Of a stretch of DNA of 58,949 nt, positions 48,378 to 58,831 are shown one piece after another (the stretch's first letter is position 1; each line of letters opens with the position of its first letter). This DNA is from Rossellomorea pakistanensis. GTDB taxonomy: Bacteria > Bacillota > Bacilli > Bacillales > Bacillaceae_B. The notes beneath the pieces are model-generated. The model made no database searches. It was not told where the DNA came from and saw only the letters and a list, made by a program, of their open reading frames with translations. The position numbers were made by a program, and so were the translations under genes. The DNA lies in assembly GCF_016908495.1 (NCBI RefSeq), contig NZ_JAFBDZ010000008.1, forward strand, positions 1-58,949, in the 5' to 3' direction.

Positions 48378-49289
48378 ATGGCGAAACTAAAACTTAACCG
48401 AAGAGGATTAATGCTCCTAATCGCTTTGTTAGTATTTTCAAATGTTTTAACGTTAACTTTATGGTTACTGAATACCTCTAATGATACTTCTGTTCAATCG
48501 GGAAATGAAACTGTCGCCACCGTAGGGAAAGAACAGATTTCCCGAGAAAATTGGTTACACGCAATGGATGAAAAATACGGTAAAGTAGTTCTTCAGGATT
48601 TAGTGAATCAATCCGTGATGAAACAATTAGCGAAAAAATACGATATTGTGATTACGGACGAAGAAGTAGAAAAGGAAATTCAACTCCTTCAATCGATGTA
48701 TCGTTCGTTAGGTGAGAATGACCATTCAGATCATAAAGATGTCTTTGCCAAAGAAGAGATTAGAATGGAACTTATGCTTCAAGAAATAATGACAAGAGAT
48801 GTGAATATTTCTGAAGAAGATGTTAAGGCTTTTTTTGAGGAGAATAAGAAGCGTTATTCAATTCCAACAATGTATAAGCTTTCGCAAATTGTTGTGAAAA
48901 CTAAGAAAGAAGCAGAGCAGGTTATAACGGAATTAGAAGAGGGCTCGAGTTTTTCCGCAATGGCAATTGAGCGTTCGATAGACGCTCAAACTGCTACGCA
49001 AGGGGGAGTCCTTGGCTATATTCCTGAAGACGCCGAACTAATATCAGATAGTGTTGAGAAGAAGATAAAGGATCTAGGTCCATTAGAATGGACTACCCCG
49101 ACCAAAATCGATGAGGGCTACTATATCTTTCTTTTACATGAGAAGGTTGAGGGGAAAACATACGCATTTGAAGATGTTAAGGATACGATCAGAAGACAGC
49201 TAGCATTAGATCAGGTAGATCAGCCCCTTACTCCCGAAGATTTTTGGAAAGAAATTGGGGTTGATTGGTTTTATAAAGAAGAGCAATAG
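48378..49289 (+). CDS. yacD: membrane-anchored parvulin-like peptidyl-prolyl isomerase (YacD)
   Basis: A 303-residue PrsA/SurA-like protein. A signal anchor is at about 10-32 (LMLLIALLVFSNVLTLTLWLL) with no lipobox cysteine, then a SurA_N-like helical part, and a parvulin domain (about 160-255) with KLSQIVVKTKKEAEQVI and GGVLGYI. It probably helps fold exported proteins. ATG 48378 has TAGGTGA 5 nt upstream; GTG 48369 lies in that sequence. Confidence 0.87.
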   Translation: MAKLKLNRRGLMLLIALLVFSNVLTLTLWLLNTSNDTSVQSGNETVATVGKEQISRENWLHAMDEKYGKVVLQDLVNQSVMKQLAKKYDIVITDEEVEKEIQLLQSMYRSLGENDHSDHKDVFAKEEIRMELMLQEIMTRDVNISEEDVKAFFEENKKRYSIPTMYKLSQIVVKTKKEAEQVITELEEGSSFSAMAIERSIDAQTATQGGVLGYIPEDAELISDSVEKKIKDLGPLEWTTPTKIDEGYYIFLLHEKVEGKTYAFEDVKDTIRRQLALDQVDQPLTPEDFWKEIGVDWFYKEEQ

Positions 49290-49298
49290 TGTCATATT

Positions 49299-49330
49299 AG
49301 GAGTGATCTATACAGGGTCACTCCTGTTTT
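49299..49330 (+). terminator. coaX-hslO-yacD terminator
   Basis: AGGAGTGA (49299-49306) pairs perfectly with TCACTCCT (49318-49325), then GTTTT. Confidence 0.85.
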
Positions 49331-49354
49331 GAATACAAAAAAGCAAAATAAAGT

Positions 49355-49660
49355 TCGTGGTGTCAGTCCCTCCCAACGACGAGCTTTATAAGCAATGAAT
49401 GTATTTCATATCTTTTAGGAAGGCACTATACGTAGAGGTTGTTGTTTTTGGGGGAAAACAATTGACCGTTCCTTTCCGCTCCAGGTACTTGCTTTCCGCG
49501 GGGAGGAAGTCGAGCTTCCTCGACGTTCCGTCTGCGGGGTCTCGACTTTTCCTCTGCATCCCGCAGGAGTAAAGTGCCTTTGGGAAAGAGATTTTTGGGA
49601 GTGGCGGACCCCTATGCTCCTGACAAGGGTGTGCTGAACTTCGTGATCGAAGAGAAAATT
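49355..49660 (+). repeat. composite dispersed repeat split by a CCGTTCC-type repeat (copy 2)
   Basis: The outer blocks 49359-49437 (GGTGTCAGTCCCTCC, ATGTATTTCATA) and 49598-49655 (GAGTGGCGGACCCCTATGC, GAACTTCGTGATCGAAG) match the reverse complement of 37098-37232. Between them, 49440-49590 is a longer copy of the repeat at 21725-21860, including CTCCAGGTACTTGCTTTCCG missing there. No gene lies in 49290-49891. Confidence 0.8.
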
Positions 49661-49817
49661 TTATGTGTGTTTCGTTGGTTTTTTATTTGAGTGTCTTTTT
49701 ACGTTTTGAACTCTTTTGTTTTTTTATAGGATATAAAGAAATTGGTGTTTCTTAGTTCAATTTCGATATAAAAGACATATATTTGAGTAATGAATTTGGA
49801 ATAATAGTACTTGATCG

Positions 49818-49846
49818 TTGACATGAAGACTGAATATTGATAAATT
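49818..49846 (+). promoter_or_regulatory. SigA promoter of cysK
   Basis: TTGACA (49818-49823), 17 nt, TAAATT (49841-49846). GGAAT motifs near 49797 and 49872 could belong to CymR sites, but I cannot confirm them. Confidence 0.6.
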
Positions 49847-49891
49847 TACAATAAAACCAATAAAAATACTTGGAATTAGGAGTGGAGACAA

Positions 49892-50821
49892 ATGGTACGT
49901 GTGGCAAATTCTATTTCAGAATTAGTAGGGCAAACACCAATTGTTAAATTAAATCGCTTAATAGGTGAAGATAGTGCAGAAGTATATTTAAAGCTCGAGT
50001 ATATGAATCCTGGAAGCAGTGTAAAAGATCGTATTGCTCTTTCTATGATTGAAGCAGCTGAAGAGAAAGGAAGTCTGAAAGCTGGAGATACAATTGTTGA
50101 ACCAACTAGTGGGAATACTGGAATTGGTCTTGCTATGATTGCTGCAGCAAAAGGATACCGATCTGTATTAGTTATGCCTGAAACAATGAGTATGGAAAGA
50201 CGGAATCTTCTACGTGCCTATGGAGCTGAACTTGTGCTTACACCTGGTCCTGATGGTATGAATGGTGCTATTCGAAAAGCGGAAGAACTTGTAAATGAAA
50301 AAGGATACTTCATGCCGCAGCAGTTTAAAAATGAAGCGAATCCTGAAGTTCACAAACGTACAACTGGAAAAGAAATTGTTGAACAAATGGGGGATCAACT
50401 AGACGCATTTGTCTCCGGGATTGGAACTGGGGGAACAATAACTGGCGCAGGTCAGGTGTTGAAAGAACAGTATCCCGATATTAAGATCTACGCTGTTGAA
50501 CCTTCTGATTCTCCTATTTTGGCAGGAGGAAAACCAGGACCGCATAAAATCCAAGGGCTTGGAGCAGGTTTTATTCCAGATATTTTAAATACTGCAATTT
50601 ATGATGAAGTAATTGGTGTTGAGAAGGATCAAGCCTTTGAATGGGCAAGGAGAGCTGCGAAAGAAGAAGGGATCCTTGGGGGGATTTCCTCGGGTGCAGC
50701 TATCTACGCTGCTATTGAAGTAGCTAAAAAGCTAGGAAAAGGAAAGAAAGTATTGGCTGTGATTCCAAGTAATGGTGAGCGTTATTTAAGCACTCCACTT
50801 TATCAATTTGAAGAAAACTAA
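49892..50821 (+). CDS. cysK: cysteine synthase A (O-acetylserine sulfhydrylase)
   Basis: Makes cysteine from O-acetylserine and sulfide. [11 protein letters not shown] (about 36-46) carries the PLP lysine, [12 protein letters not shown] (about 70-81) and [12 protein letters not shown] (about 178-189) bind substrate and phosphate. It has 309 residues. The ATG follows TAGGAGTGGAG. In B. subtilis CysK also binds the regulator CymR. Confidence 0.97.
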   Translation: MVRVANSISELVGQTPIVKLNRLIGEDSAEVYLKLEYMNPGSSVKDRIALSMIEAAEEKGSLKAGDTIVEPTSGNTGIGLAMIAAAKGYRSVLVMPETMSMERRNLLRAYGAELVLTPGPDGMNGAIRKAEELVNEKGYFMPQQFKNEANPEVHKRTTGKEIVEQMGDQLDAFVSGIGTGGTITGAGQVLKEQYPDIKIYAVEPSDSPILAGGKPGPHKIQGLGAGFIPDILNTAIYDEVIGVEKDQAFEWARRAAKEEGILGGISSGAAIYAAIEVAKKLGKGKKVLAVIPSNGERYLSTPLYQFEEN

Positions 50822-50833
50822 GGATTTATGTAC

Positions 50834-50899
50834 AACTGATCTAATAAGAGCCTGGTACTTCCTTGAAGTGACGGCTCTGTTAGGTCAGTTTTTTTTATT
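50834..50899 (+). terminator. cysK terminator
   Basis: AACTGATCTAATAAGAGCC (50834-50852) pairs with GGCTCTGTTAGGTCAGTT (about 50873-50890), followed by a long T-run. Two positions are G-U or bulged. Confidence 0.92.
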
Positions 50900-50980
50900 C
50901 AGGAAAAGATTCACCGATGAAACGGAAAACAACTTCATGTATGATGGAATCATAGACAATCTCTAGGAGAGTGAACATCG

Positions 50981-52408
50981 GTGGAAGATAAACACCTATT
51001 TTATCAAACATATCCTTGTTCAATTGAACAATTTATAAATGCGTATGAGTTATTAAGTTCTAAAGAAGAGTACCACCTTTTATTAGAAAGTGGAAGAGGC
51101 GGCCGTTATAGTATTGCAGGGCTTAAACCAAAGGAGATCGTGAAAGCTAATAACGATGGAGTAGAAGTAAAGGCGTCAGATGGTGATCATTTCATTCCAG
51201 GTGACCCTCTTAAAGGTCTATATTCATGGATGGAACCCTATACACTCGAGAAACAGCCCGATCTACCAGATTTCCAAGGGGGAGCAATAGGTTTTATTAG
51301 TTATGACTATGCCCGTTATATCGAAAAACTACCAACCTTTGCAATGGATGATTTAGCAATTCCACAACTGTATTTTTTTATTTATGACCAATGGGTTGTT
51401 TTTGACCATCGAAAAGAACAGCTTTGGCTAATGGTGATGACGGATCAAAATAGTGGAGACGAATTTCTAAATGAGTGGACGAGTACTTGGAAAGAAGTTT
51501 TAAACAAAAAAAAGCATGATTATCTGAACAATGTATCAACCTCTCCAATTGATATTTGCGTTTCAATGGATGAACCTCAGTTTAAAGAAGCAGTGGAAAA
51601 AATCCAGAATTATATCTCTCAGGGTGATGTTTTTCAAGTGAACTTATCAGTAAGGCAAAATCAAGCCTTATTGGTCCATCCCTTTGAGGTTTATAAACAG
51701 CTGCGGACACTTAATCCTTCTCCGTATATGAGCTATATTCAAACACCTGAATTTCAAATCGTTTCAGGATCACCTGAGCTTTTAGTGAAAAAGAATGGAG
51801 AAGAAGTTAGCACAAGACCAATTGCTGGAACTCGTTCACGTGGGAAGGACGAAATGGAAGATGAGCAGCTAGCGAATGAATTAATTGAAAATGAAAAAGA
51901 ACGAGCAGAACATGTGATGCTGGTTGATTTAGAAAGAAATGATTTAGGGCGGGTATGTGAATATGGAACAGTAGAAGTGAATGAATTTATGGTGATTGAG
52001 AAATATTCACATGTTATGCATATTGTTTCAAATGTGCAAGGCCGATTAGCGGAAAATAAAAGCGGCTATGACCTCATTAGATCTGTATTTCCTGGTGGAA
52101 CCATCACAGGGGCCCCAAAAGTGAGAACGATGGAAATTATTGAAGAATTAGAACCGGTACGCCGGGGAATTTACACTGGGTCTGTTGGATGGATTGGTTT
52201 TAATGGAGACATGGAATTGAATATTGTTATTCGAACCATGCTTGTTCAGAAACAACAAGCTTATATCCAGGCTGGGGCAGGAGTAGTTATTGATTCAAAT
52301 CCTAAATACGAATACAGAGAATCGTTAAAAAAAGCAAGAGCACTTTGGAATGCTAAAGAGTTAGCTGAGGAGAAAGGGGGAAATGAACATGATTCTAATG
52401 ATCGATAA
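50981..52408 (+). CDS. pabB: aminodeoxychorismate synthase component I
   Basis: Converts chorismate plus ammonia from PabA to 4-amino-4-deoxychorismate, the first step to p-aminobenzoate. The 475-residue chorismate-binding enzyme has the Anth_synt_I N-terminal domain (about 15-150), then the catalytic domain with [19 protein letters not shown] (about 279-288), [15 protein letters not shown] and [14 protein letters not shown] start behind AGGAGAG. It heads the pab/folate operon and overlaps pabA. Confidence 0.96.
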   Translation: MEDKHLFYQTYPCSIEQFINAYELLSSKEEYHLLLESGRGGRYSIAGLKPKEIVKANNDGVEVKASDGDHFIPGDPLKGLYSWMEPYTLEKQPDLPDFQGGAIGFISYDYARYIEKLPTFAMDDLAIPQLYFFIYDQWVVFDHRKEQLWLMVMTDQNSGDEFLNEWTSTWKEVLNKKKHDYLNNVSTSPIDICVSMDEPQFKEAVEKIQNYISQGDVFQVNLSVRQNQALLVHPFEVYKQLRTLNPSPYMSYIQTPEFQIVSGSPELLVKKNGEEVSTRPIAGTRSRGKDEMEDEQLANELIENEKERAEHVMLVDLERNDLGRVCEYGTVEVNEFMVIEKYSHVMHIVSNVQGRLAENKSGYDLIRSVFPGGTITGAPKVRTMEIIEELEPVRRGIYTGSVGWIGFNGDMELNIVIRTMLVQKQQAYIQAGAGVVIDSNPKYEYRESLKKARALWNAKELAEEKGGNEHDSNDR

Positions 52409-52976
52409 CTATGATTCTTTCACCTACAACCTAGTTCAATTTCTAGGCGAATTAGGAGAAGAACTCGTCGTAAAAAGAAACGATGAGATCGATTTATCAG
52501 AAATAGAAAGAATAAGCCCAGATTTTTTAATGATTTCCCCTGGCCCTTGTAGTCCGAATGAGGCGGGGATTAGTCTAAAAGCAATAGAGTATTTTGCCGG
52601 GAAGATTCCAATATTCGGGGTTTGTCTTGGTCACCAATCCATAGCTCAGGTTTTTGGTGGGGAGGTAACTAAGGCAGAGCGCCTAATGCATGGAAAAACG
52701 TCGAAGATTTTTCATAACCAATTGTCGATTTTTAAAGATATCCCTACTCCTTTTAAAGCCACTCGCTATCATTCTTTAATTGTTAAAAAAGAGACACTCC
52801 CGGATTGTCTTGAAATTACTGCGGAAACCGATGATGGAGAAATCATGGCGATTCGCCATAAAACACTTCCCATTGAAGGGGTTCAATTTCATCCTGAATC
52901 GATTATGACGGAAAGCGGAAAAGAACTATTAAAGAACTTCTTGAACGCTTATAAGAAGCAGACTGTTGCGATGTAA
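52389..52976 (+). CDS. pabA: glutamine amidotransferase PabA/TrpG
   Basis: Glutaminase shared by aminodeoxychorismate synthase and, in Bacillus, anthranilate synthase. GVCLGHQ (about 77-83) has the nucleophilic cysteine, and GVQFHPES (about 166-173) the histidine-glutamate pair. ATG 52389 ([11 protein letters not shown]) agrees with the B. subtilis start and is 8 nt behind GGGGG; ATG 52383 is 2 nt behind it. It overlaps pabB by 20 nt. B. subtilis controls this gene by TRAP; only a few GAG/TAG triplets precede it here. Confidence 0.95.
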   Translation: MILMIDNYDSFTYNLVQFLGELGEELVVKRNDEIDLSEIERISPDFLMISPGPCSPNEAGISLKAIEYFAGKIPIFGVCLGHQSIAQVFGGEVTKAERLMHGKTSKIFHNQLSIFKDIPTPFKATRYHSLIVKKETLPDCLEITAETDDGEIMAIRHKTLPIEGVQFHPESIMTESGKELLKNFLNAYKKQTVAM

Positions 52977-52991
52977 AAGGAGGCTGTAAAT

Positions 52992-53852
52992 TTGTTTATT
53001 GCCTTAAATGGAGAAGTAATTACAAAGGAAGAAGCAAAAATATCTCCCTTCGATCATGGATTCCTATATGGTCTAGGGGTATTTGAAACTTTTAGAACTT
53101 ACAGCGGTCATCCTTTTCTACTAAATGACCATCTTGATAGATTAGAAGAAAGCTTAAAAACATTAAATATCGAAACGGAAGTAGATCGAGAGGAAATCTT
53201 GAATGTTATTGAGTCTCTCAGCTATCGAAATAAATTAAAGGATTCATATATTCGTTTAAATGTTTCTGCTGGTTTGGGAGAGATTGGATTACAGGTAGCT
53301 CCTTATTTCCAGCCAAATTGGATCGTTTTTCAAAAGCCGCTACCGACCATGTCCCCATTAGCAGAAAAAAACGGGAAAATTTTGTGCAATAGAAGAAATA
53401 CTCCAGAGACACAAAAACGGCTAAAATCCCATCACTATTTAAATAATATTATGGCGAAAAGAGAGATTGGGAATCTTAAACAAACAGAGGGGATTTTCTT
53501 AACTGCGGATGATGCGATTGCTGAGGGAATTACCTCGAATTTATTTTGGGTAAGGGATGATTGCCTTTATACTCCGTCTACGGAAACAGGTATTTTAAAT
53601 GGTGTGACAAGGCAGTATATCATTAGTCTTGCTAAATATTTAGGGATTGAAACTAAGATTGGGTTTTTCCCTGTAGAGGATTTATTTAAGGCTGATGAAG
53701 TGTTTTTTACAAATTCGATTCAAGAGATCTCTCCTGTAAATATACTTGAGGATCAACTTTTCCCAGGAAACAAAGGAAGTTTTGTTAAGAGGTTATATGA
53801 GATTTACGCTGATCATACAGAATGTCTGTGGTCACGAAAACTAATAGAGTAG
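52992..53852 (+). CDS. pabC: aminodeoxychorismate lyase
   Basis: A class IV PLP enzyme releasing pyruvate from aminodeoxychorismate to give p-aminobenzoate. SPFDHGFLYGLGVFETFR (about 18-35), the PLP lysine in RLKSHHYLNNIMAK (about 143-156) and NLFWV are present. It has 286 residues. TTG start, 8 nt behind AAAGGAGG. The gap to folP is 12 nt. Confidence 0.95.
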   Translation: MFIALNGEVITKEEAKISPFDHGFLYGLGVFETFRTYSGHPFLLNDHLDRLEESLKTLNIETEVDREEILNVIESLSYRNKLKDSYIRLNVSAGLGEIGLQVAPYFQPNWIVFQKPLPTMSPLAEKNGKILCNRRNTPETQKRLKSHHYLNNIMAKREIGNLKQTEGIFLTADDAIAEGITSNLFWVRDDCLYTPSTETGILNGVTRQYIISLAKYLGIETKIGFFPVEDLFKADEVFFTNSIQEISPVNILEDQLFPGNKGSFVKRLYEIYADHTECLWSRKLIE

Positions 53853-53864
53853 GAGAAAAAGAAA

Positions 53865-54707
53865 GTGAACTCAATTATTTCTTGTGGAAGTTTTCAACTA
53901 GATTTACAAAAAAAAACAATGGTCATGGGGATTTTAAATATTACTCCTGATTCATTTTCTGATGGTGGACATTTTTATGAAATAGAAAGAGCGGTAGCAC
54001 ATGCCAAGCAAATGGTACATGACGGAGCAGACTTGATTGATATCGGTGGAGAATCCACAAGACCAGGGCATGCCCCTGTTACGGTTCAAGAAGAGATCAA
54101 TCGAGTCGTACCTGTTATCAAAGCGATTTCAAAAGCCGTCGCTGTTCCTATTTCTATTGATACGTATAAAGCAGAAACAGCGAAGCAGGCAATTTTAGCT
54201 GGTGCCCATATTATTAATGATATTTGGGGTGCAAAGAAAGACCCCAATATGGCAAAAGTAGCGGCGGAATTAGGGGTACCTATTATTCTTATGCACAACC
54301 GTGAAAACCGAGATTATCAACAATTTATTCCAGATGTGATCGAGGACCTGGAAGAAAGTATTCGCATTGTGAAAGAGTCTGGAGTACGGGAAGAGCAGAT
54401 TATTTTAGATCCAGGAATTGGATTTGCAAAAGATGTGAAACAAAATATTGAAATGATGCAGAACTTAGACAAAGTGGTGGAGATGAATTTCCCAGTCCTG
54501 TTAGCAACATCTCGAAAATCAACCATCGGGCATATTCTCGACCTACCCGTGGAGGAAAGAATGGAAGGGACTGGCGCCACTGTCTGTTATGGAATACAAA
54601 AGGGATGTCATATGATTCGTGTTCACGATGTTAAAGAAATGAGCAGAATGGCAAAGATGATGGATGCATTGACAGGGAGGGATCGCAAATGGACAAAATC
54701 TATTTAA
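53865..54707 (+). CDS. folP: dihydropteroate synthase
   Basis: Joins p-aminobenzoate to hydroxymethyl-dihydropterin pyrophosphate; the sulfonamide target (called sul in B. subtilis). MGILNITPDSFSDGG (about 21-35), DIGGESTRPG (about 60-69) and IILDPGIGFAK are diagnostic. It has 280 residues. GTG start behind AGGAGAAAAAG. The last 19 nt overlap folB. Confidence 0.97.
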   Translation: MNSIISCGSFQLDLQKKTMVMGILNITPDSFSDGGHFYEIERAVAHAKQMVHDGADLIDIGGESTRPGHAPVTVQEEINRVVPVIKAISKAVAVPISIDTYKAETAKQAILAGAHIINDIWGAKKDPNMAKVAAELGVPIILMHNRENRDYQQFIPDVIEDLEESIRIVKESGVREEQIILDPGIGFAKDVKQNIEMMQNLDKVVEMNFPVLLATSRKSTIGHILDLPVEERMEGTGATVCYGIQKGCHMIRVHDVKEMSRMAKMMDALTGRDRKWTKSI

Positions 54708-55048
54708 ATGGCTTAGAGTTTTACGGATATCATGGAGTTTTTCCAGAAGAAAATCGATTGGGACAAAGATTTAGGGTTAATCTAACCTTATATCTTGATT
54801 TAGAGAAGTCAGGGAAAAGTGATAACCTAGAAGACTCCGTTCATTACGGAGAAGTATATACTGTGTGTAAAGAGGTTGTGGAAGGTAAATCATATAATTT
54901 GGTAGAAACCGTTGCAAGGAAACTGGCGGACAGCCTATTAAATGAATTTTCATTAATTCAAGAGTGTACAATCGAACTTATCAAGCCAGATCCACCAATA
55001 CCAGGACATTATCAATCGGTAGCGGTGGAAATGACAAGGGGCAGATAA
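54689..55048 (+). CDS. folB: dihydroneopterin aldolase
   Basis: Cleaves dihydroneopterin to hydroxymethyl-dihydropterin. The 119-residue protein has FYGYHGVFPEEN (about 11-22) with the conserved glutamate, VHYGEVY and VETVARKLAD, and IELIKPDPPIPGHYQSVAVE at the end with the catalytic lysine. The ATG follows AGGGAGGG within folP. folK begins 1 nt after its stop. Confidence 0.96.
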   Translation: MDKIYLNGLEFYGYHGVFPEENRLGQRFRVNLTLYLDLEKSGKSDNLEDSVHYGEVYTVCKEVVEGKSYNLVETVARKLADSLLNEFSLIQECTIELIKPDPPIPGHYQSVAVEMTRGR

Positions 55049-55049
55049 T

Positions 55050-55577
55050 ATGACTAATATTGCTTATCTATCACTTGGTTCTAACGTAGGTGATAGACAT
55101 GGATATTTAAAGGAAGCCATTGAACTTTTAGATAGTCATGAAGGGATTTCCATCATCGGGCAGTCATCAATCTATGAAACAGATCCTGTCGGATATACGG
55201 AACAAGGTAAATTTTTGAATTTAGTGATTAAAGTTAAGACAGAATTATCAGCTGAAAAGCTATTATATCAATGCTTGCAAAACGAAATTGACATGGGGAG
55301 AAAGAGGGAATTCAAGTGGGGTCCAAGGATAATAGACCTTGACATTTTGCTCTATAATCACGAAAATATTGAATCGGAGAAACTTATACTCCCACACCCT
55401 CGAATGCATGAGAGAGCATTCGTATTAGTGCCTCTTTTAGAGGTATCTAAAGATTTAATGCACCCTGTGTTCCAAACACCGTTCAAAGAATTTCTGGCAA
55501 ATATACCTGATAAAGAAGGAGTTCGGTTATGGAAACAGATAAATGGGGAAGACGCATACGCGCATTTAGGAAATTAA
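55050..55577 (+). CDS. folK: 2-amino-4-hydroxy-6-hydroxymethyldihydropteridine pyrophosphokinase
   Basis: Activates hydroxymethyl-dihydropterin for FolP. LSLGSNVGDR (about 7-16), YETDPVGYTEQ, and KWGPRIIDLDILLY (about 88-101) with HPRMHERAFVL are family motifs. It has 175 residues. The start follows a GGGGCAG sequence at the folB end. Its 3' 49 nt overlap yazB in another frame. Confidence 0.96.
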   Translation: MTNIAYLSLGSNVGDRHGYLKEAIELLDSHEGISIIGQSSIYETDPVGYTEQGKFLNLVIKVKTELSAEKLLYQCLQNEIDMGRKREFKWGPRIIDLDILLYNHENIESEKLILPHPRMHERAFVLVPLLEVSKDLMHPVFQTPFKEFLANIPDKEGVRLWKQINGEDAYAHLGN

Positions 55578-55747
55578 AAGGGTATACTCAAGAAGGCTTA
55601 GCAAAGGAGTTAAGTATTTCCGTATCTGTATTGGGTGAAATAGAAAGAGGAAATCGCATACCTTCTCAAGATGTCCTTGAAAAAGTAGCAGAAACACTCT
55701 CTATTTCTGTATCGGATTTAACTCCTCCTGATGAATTTATAGATTAG
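55529..55747 (+). CDS. yazB: XRE-family helix-turn-helix protein YazB
   Basis: A 72-residue protein that is almost entirely an XRE/Cro helix-turn-helix (about 7-62): IRAFRKLKGYTQEGLAKEL is followed by the recognition part SVSVLGEIERGNRIPS. It starts 49 nt before the folK stop, as does its B. subtilis counterpart. Target genes are unknown. The constant folate-operon position hints at a role there, but nothing in the sequence shows it. Confidence 0.9.
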   Translation: METDKWGRRIRAFRKLKGYTQEGLAKELSISVSVLGEIERGNRIPSQDVLEKVAETLSISVSDLTPPDEFID

Positions 55748-55772
55748 AAACAGTAAGAAGGAGGTTGCAATT

Positions 55773-56768
55773 GTGTTAAAAATCGGTAATATTACAATGG
55801 ATAACCAGGTTGTCCTTGCTCCGATGGCGGGGATCTGTAATTCTGCCTTTCGTTTAACCGTTAAAGAGTTCGGTGCCGGCTTAGTTTGCGCCGAAATGAT
55901 TAGTGATAAAGGTATTGTCCTTCAAAATAGAAAAACAATGAATATGCTTTATATAGATGAGCGTGAGAATCCGTTGAGCCTACAAATATTTGGCGGAGAA
56001 AAAGACACATTGGTACAAGCGGCTCAGTTTGTTGATAAAAATACTACTGCAGACATTATTGATATCAATATGGGATGCCCTGTCCCAAAGATTACAAAAT
56101 GTGACGCTGGAGCAAAATGGCTCCTTGATCCTAACAAGATCTATGAAATGGTAGCAGCAGTGACAGATAAGGTCGAAAAGCCTGTAACAGTAAAAATGAG
56201 AATGGGTTGGGATGATGACCATATCTATGCAATCGAAAATGCCCGTGCAATCGAACGTGCAGGTGGTAAAGCTGTTTCACTTCATGGGCGTACTCGAGTA
56301 CAAATGTACGAAGGTGTTGCAAACTGGGATATTATCAAAGAAGTGAAAGAGTCTGTAAACATTCCGGTCATCGGAAATGGTGATGTGAAAACACCTGAGG
56401 ATGCGAAACGAATGCTTGATGAAACAGGAGTCGACGGGGTAATGATTGGTAGAGCAGCTTTAGGAAATCCGTGGATGATCTACCAAACTGTAAAATACCT
56501 TGAAACGGGAGAATATGTACCTGAACCATCTGTTAGAGAAAAAATTAATGTATGTATTCTTCACCTAGACCGTCTAATTTCGCTTAAAAATGAAAATATA
56601 GCGGTTCGTGAAATGCGTAAACACGCAGCATGGTATTTAAAAGGAATTAGAGGAAACGCTAAGGTGCGTAACGCCATTAATGAATGTGATACAAGAGCCG
56701 AGCTAGTCGGAGTGCTTGAACAACTAGTAGAAGAGGTAGAAGCAAAACAACAATCCAATGCAGGATAA
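55773..56768 (+). CDS. dusB: tRNA-dihydrouridine synthase DusB
   Basis: A flavoenzyme reducing uridines in tRNA D-loops. The 331-residue TIM-barrel begins MLKIGNITMDNQVVLAPMAG; MGCPVPKITKCDAGAKWL (about 98-115) has the catalytic cysteine, and SLHGRTRVQMYEG and GNGDV follow. GTG start behind AAGGAGG. It is last in the pab-folate cluster and ends in a terminator. Confidence 0.96.
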   Translation: MLKIGNITMDNQVVLAPMAGICNSAFRLTVKEFGAGLVCAEMISDKGIVLQNRKTMNMLYIDERENPLSLQIFGGEKDTLVQAAQFVDKNTTADIIDINMGCPVPKITKCDAGAKWLLDPNKIYEMVAAVTDKVEKPVTVKMRMGWDDDHIYAIENARAIERAGGKAVSLHGRTRVQMYEGVANWDIIKEVKESVNIPVIGNGDVKTPEDAKRMLDETGVDGVMIGRAALGNPWMIYQTVKYLETGEYVPEPSVREKINVCILHLDRLISLKNENIAVREMRKHAAWYLKGIRGNAKVRNAINECDTRAELVGVLEQLVEEVEAKQQSNAG

Positions 56769-56769
56769 G

Positions 56770-56825
56770 GAAAGGGACTGATCGTTCAGGTGAATCTGCC
56801 TATGCGATGCAGTCCTTGTTTTTTA
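56770..56825 (+). terminator. terminator of the pab/folate operon
   Basis: AAGGGACTG (56772-56780) pairs with CAGTCCTT (56810-56817) with one bulge, plus inner ATCG/CGAT and CAGG/CCT arms, then a T-run. Confidence 0.82.
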
Positions 56826-56970
56826 GCTTTCATATTGAATTAAGCTGAAATATTTGTCATGATAGGATTTGTTATCCTGAACTTTTTTTCCATATGAAAC
56901 TTTAGGGGTGTGTCCGTTCCTTTTATTGTGTAAAATAGGATGGTATATAAGAGATAGAAATAATAGATAA

Positions 56971-58482
<1,512 letters not shown>

Positions 58483-58490
58483 TCGATTAA

Positions 58491-58527
58491 GGCTGATCCT
58501 CTTTTGAGGATTAGCCTATTTTATTTT
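58491..58527 (+). terminator. lysS terminator
   Basis: GGCTGATCCTC (58491-58501) pairs with GAGGATTAGCC (58506-58516) with one G-U around TTTT, then a T-rich tail. Confidence 0.92.
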
Positions 58528-58712
58528 AAAAGAGAGAGGTTTCCGTTTTTTACGGATAATATTGTTTATCGGTATCTAGCACTAGGAATCTTGGTGAAGA
58601 TTTCTTCCGTTATTTTCAATAAAGATTAAGGTTATTATTTTTAAAACAATTTAATGAGTTTTCATAAAGAATATTGTGGTAAATAAAAAGTATAAAAAAT
58701 AGAAAAAAGTTA

Positions 58713-58741
58713 TTGCGCAGAGATAAAATAGGTGGTATATT
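58713..58741 (+). promoter_or_regulatory. rrn promoter P1
   Basis: TTGCGC (58713-58718), 17 nt, TATATT (58736-58741), preceded by A/T-rich sequence that may act as an UP element. Confidence 0.6.
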
Positions 58742-58796
58742 ATTATCTGTTGCCGCAAAAAACCGGCAAGCATAAAAAAACATCCGAAAAAAGTTG

Positions 58797-58825
58797 TTGA
58801 CACTGACTTTGACGGGTGGTAAGCT
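58797..58825 (+). promoter_or_regulatory. rrn promoter P2
   Basis: TTGACA (58797-58802), 17 nt, TAAGCT (58820-58825). The -35 is perfect, the -10 weak. P1 and P2 in tandem are usual for Bacillus rrn operons. Confidence 0.7.
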
Positions 58826-58831
58826 AATAAA

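Noticed and set aside
50822..50900. Riboswitch or T-box before pabB
   Set aside because: The structure is a simple long terminator stem adjacent to cysK with no known riboswitch motif.
51834..51849. Second parS-like palindrome in pabB
   Set aside because: Only the TTCACGTGG core matches; the flanks do not, and it is coding sequence.
52355..52380. TRAP-binding triplets before pabA
   Set aside because: Only three or four GAG/TAG triplets with irregular spacing; TRAP sites need a longer regular array.
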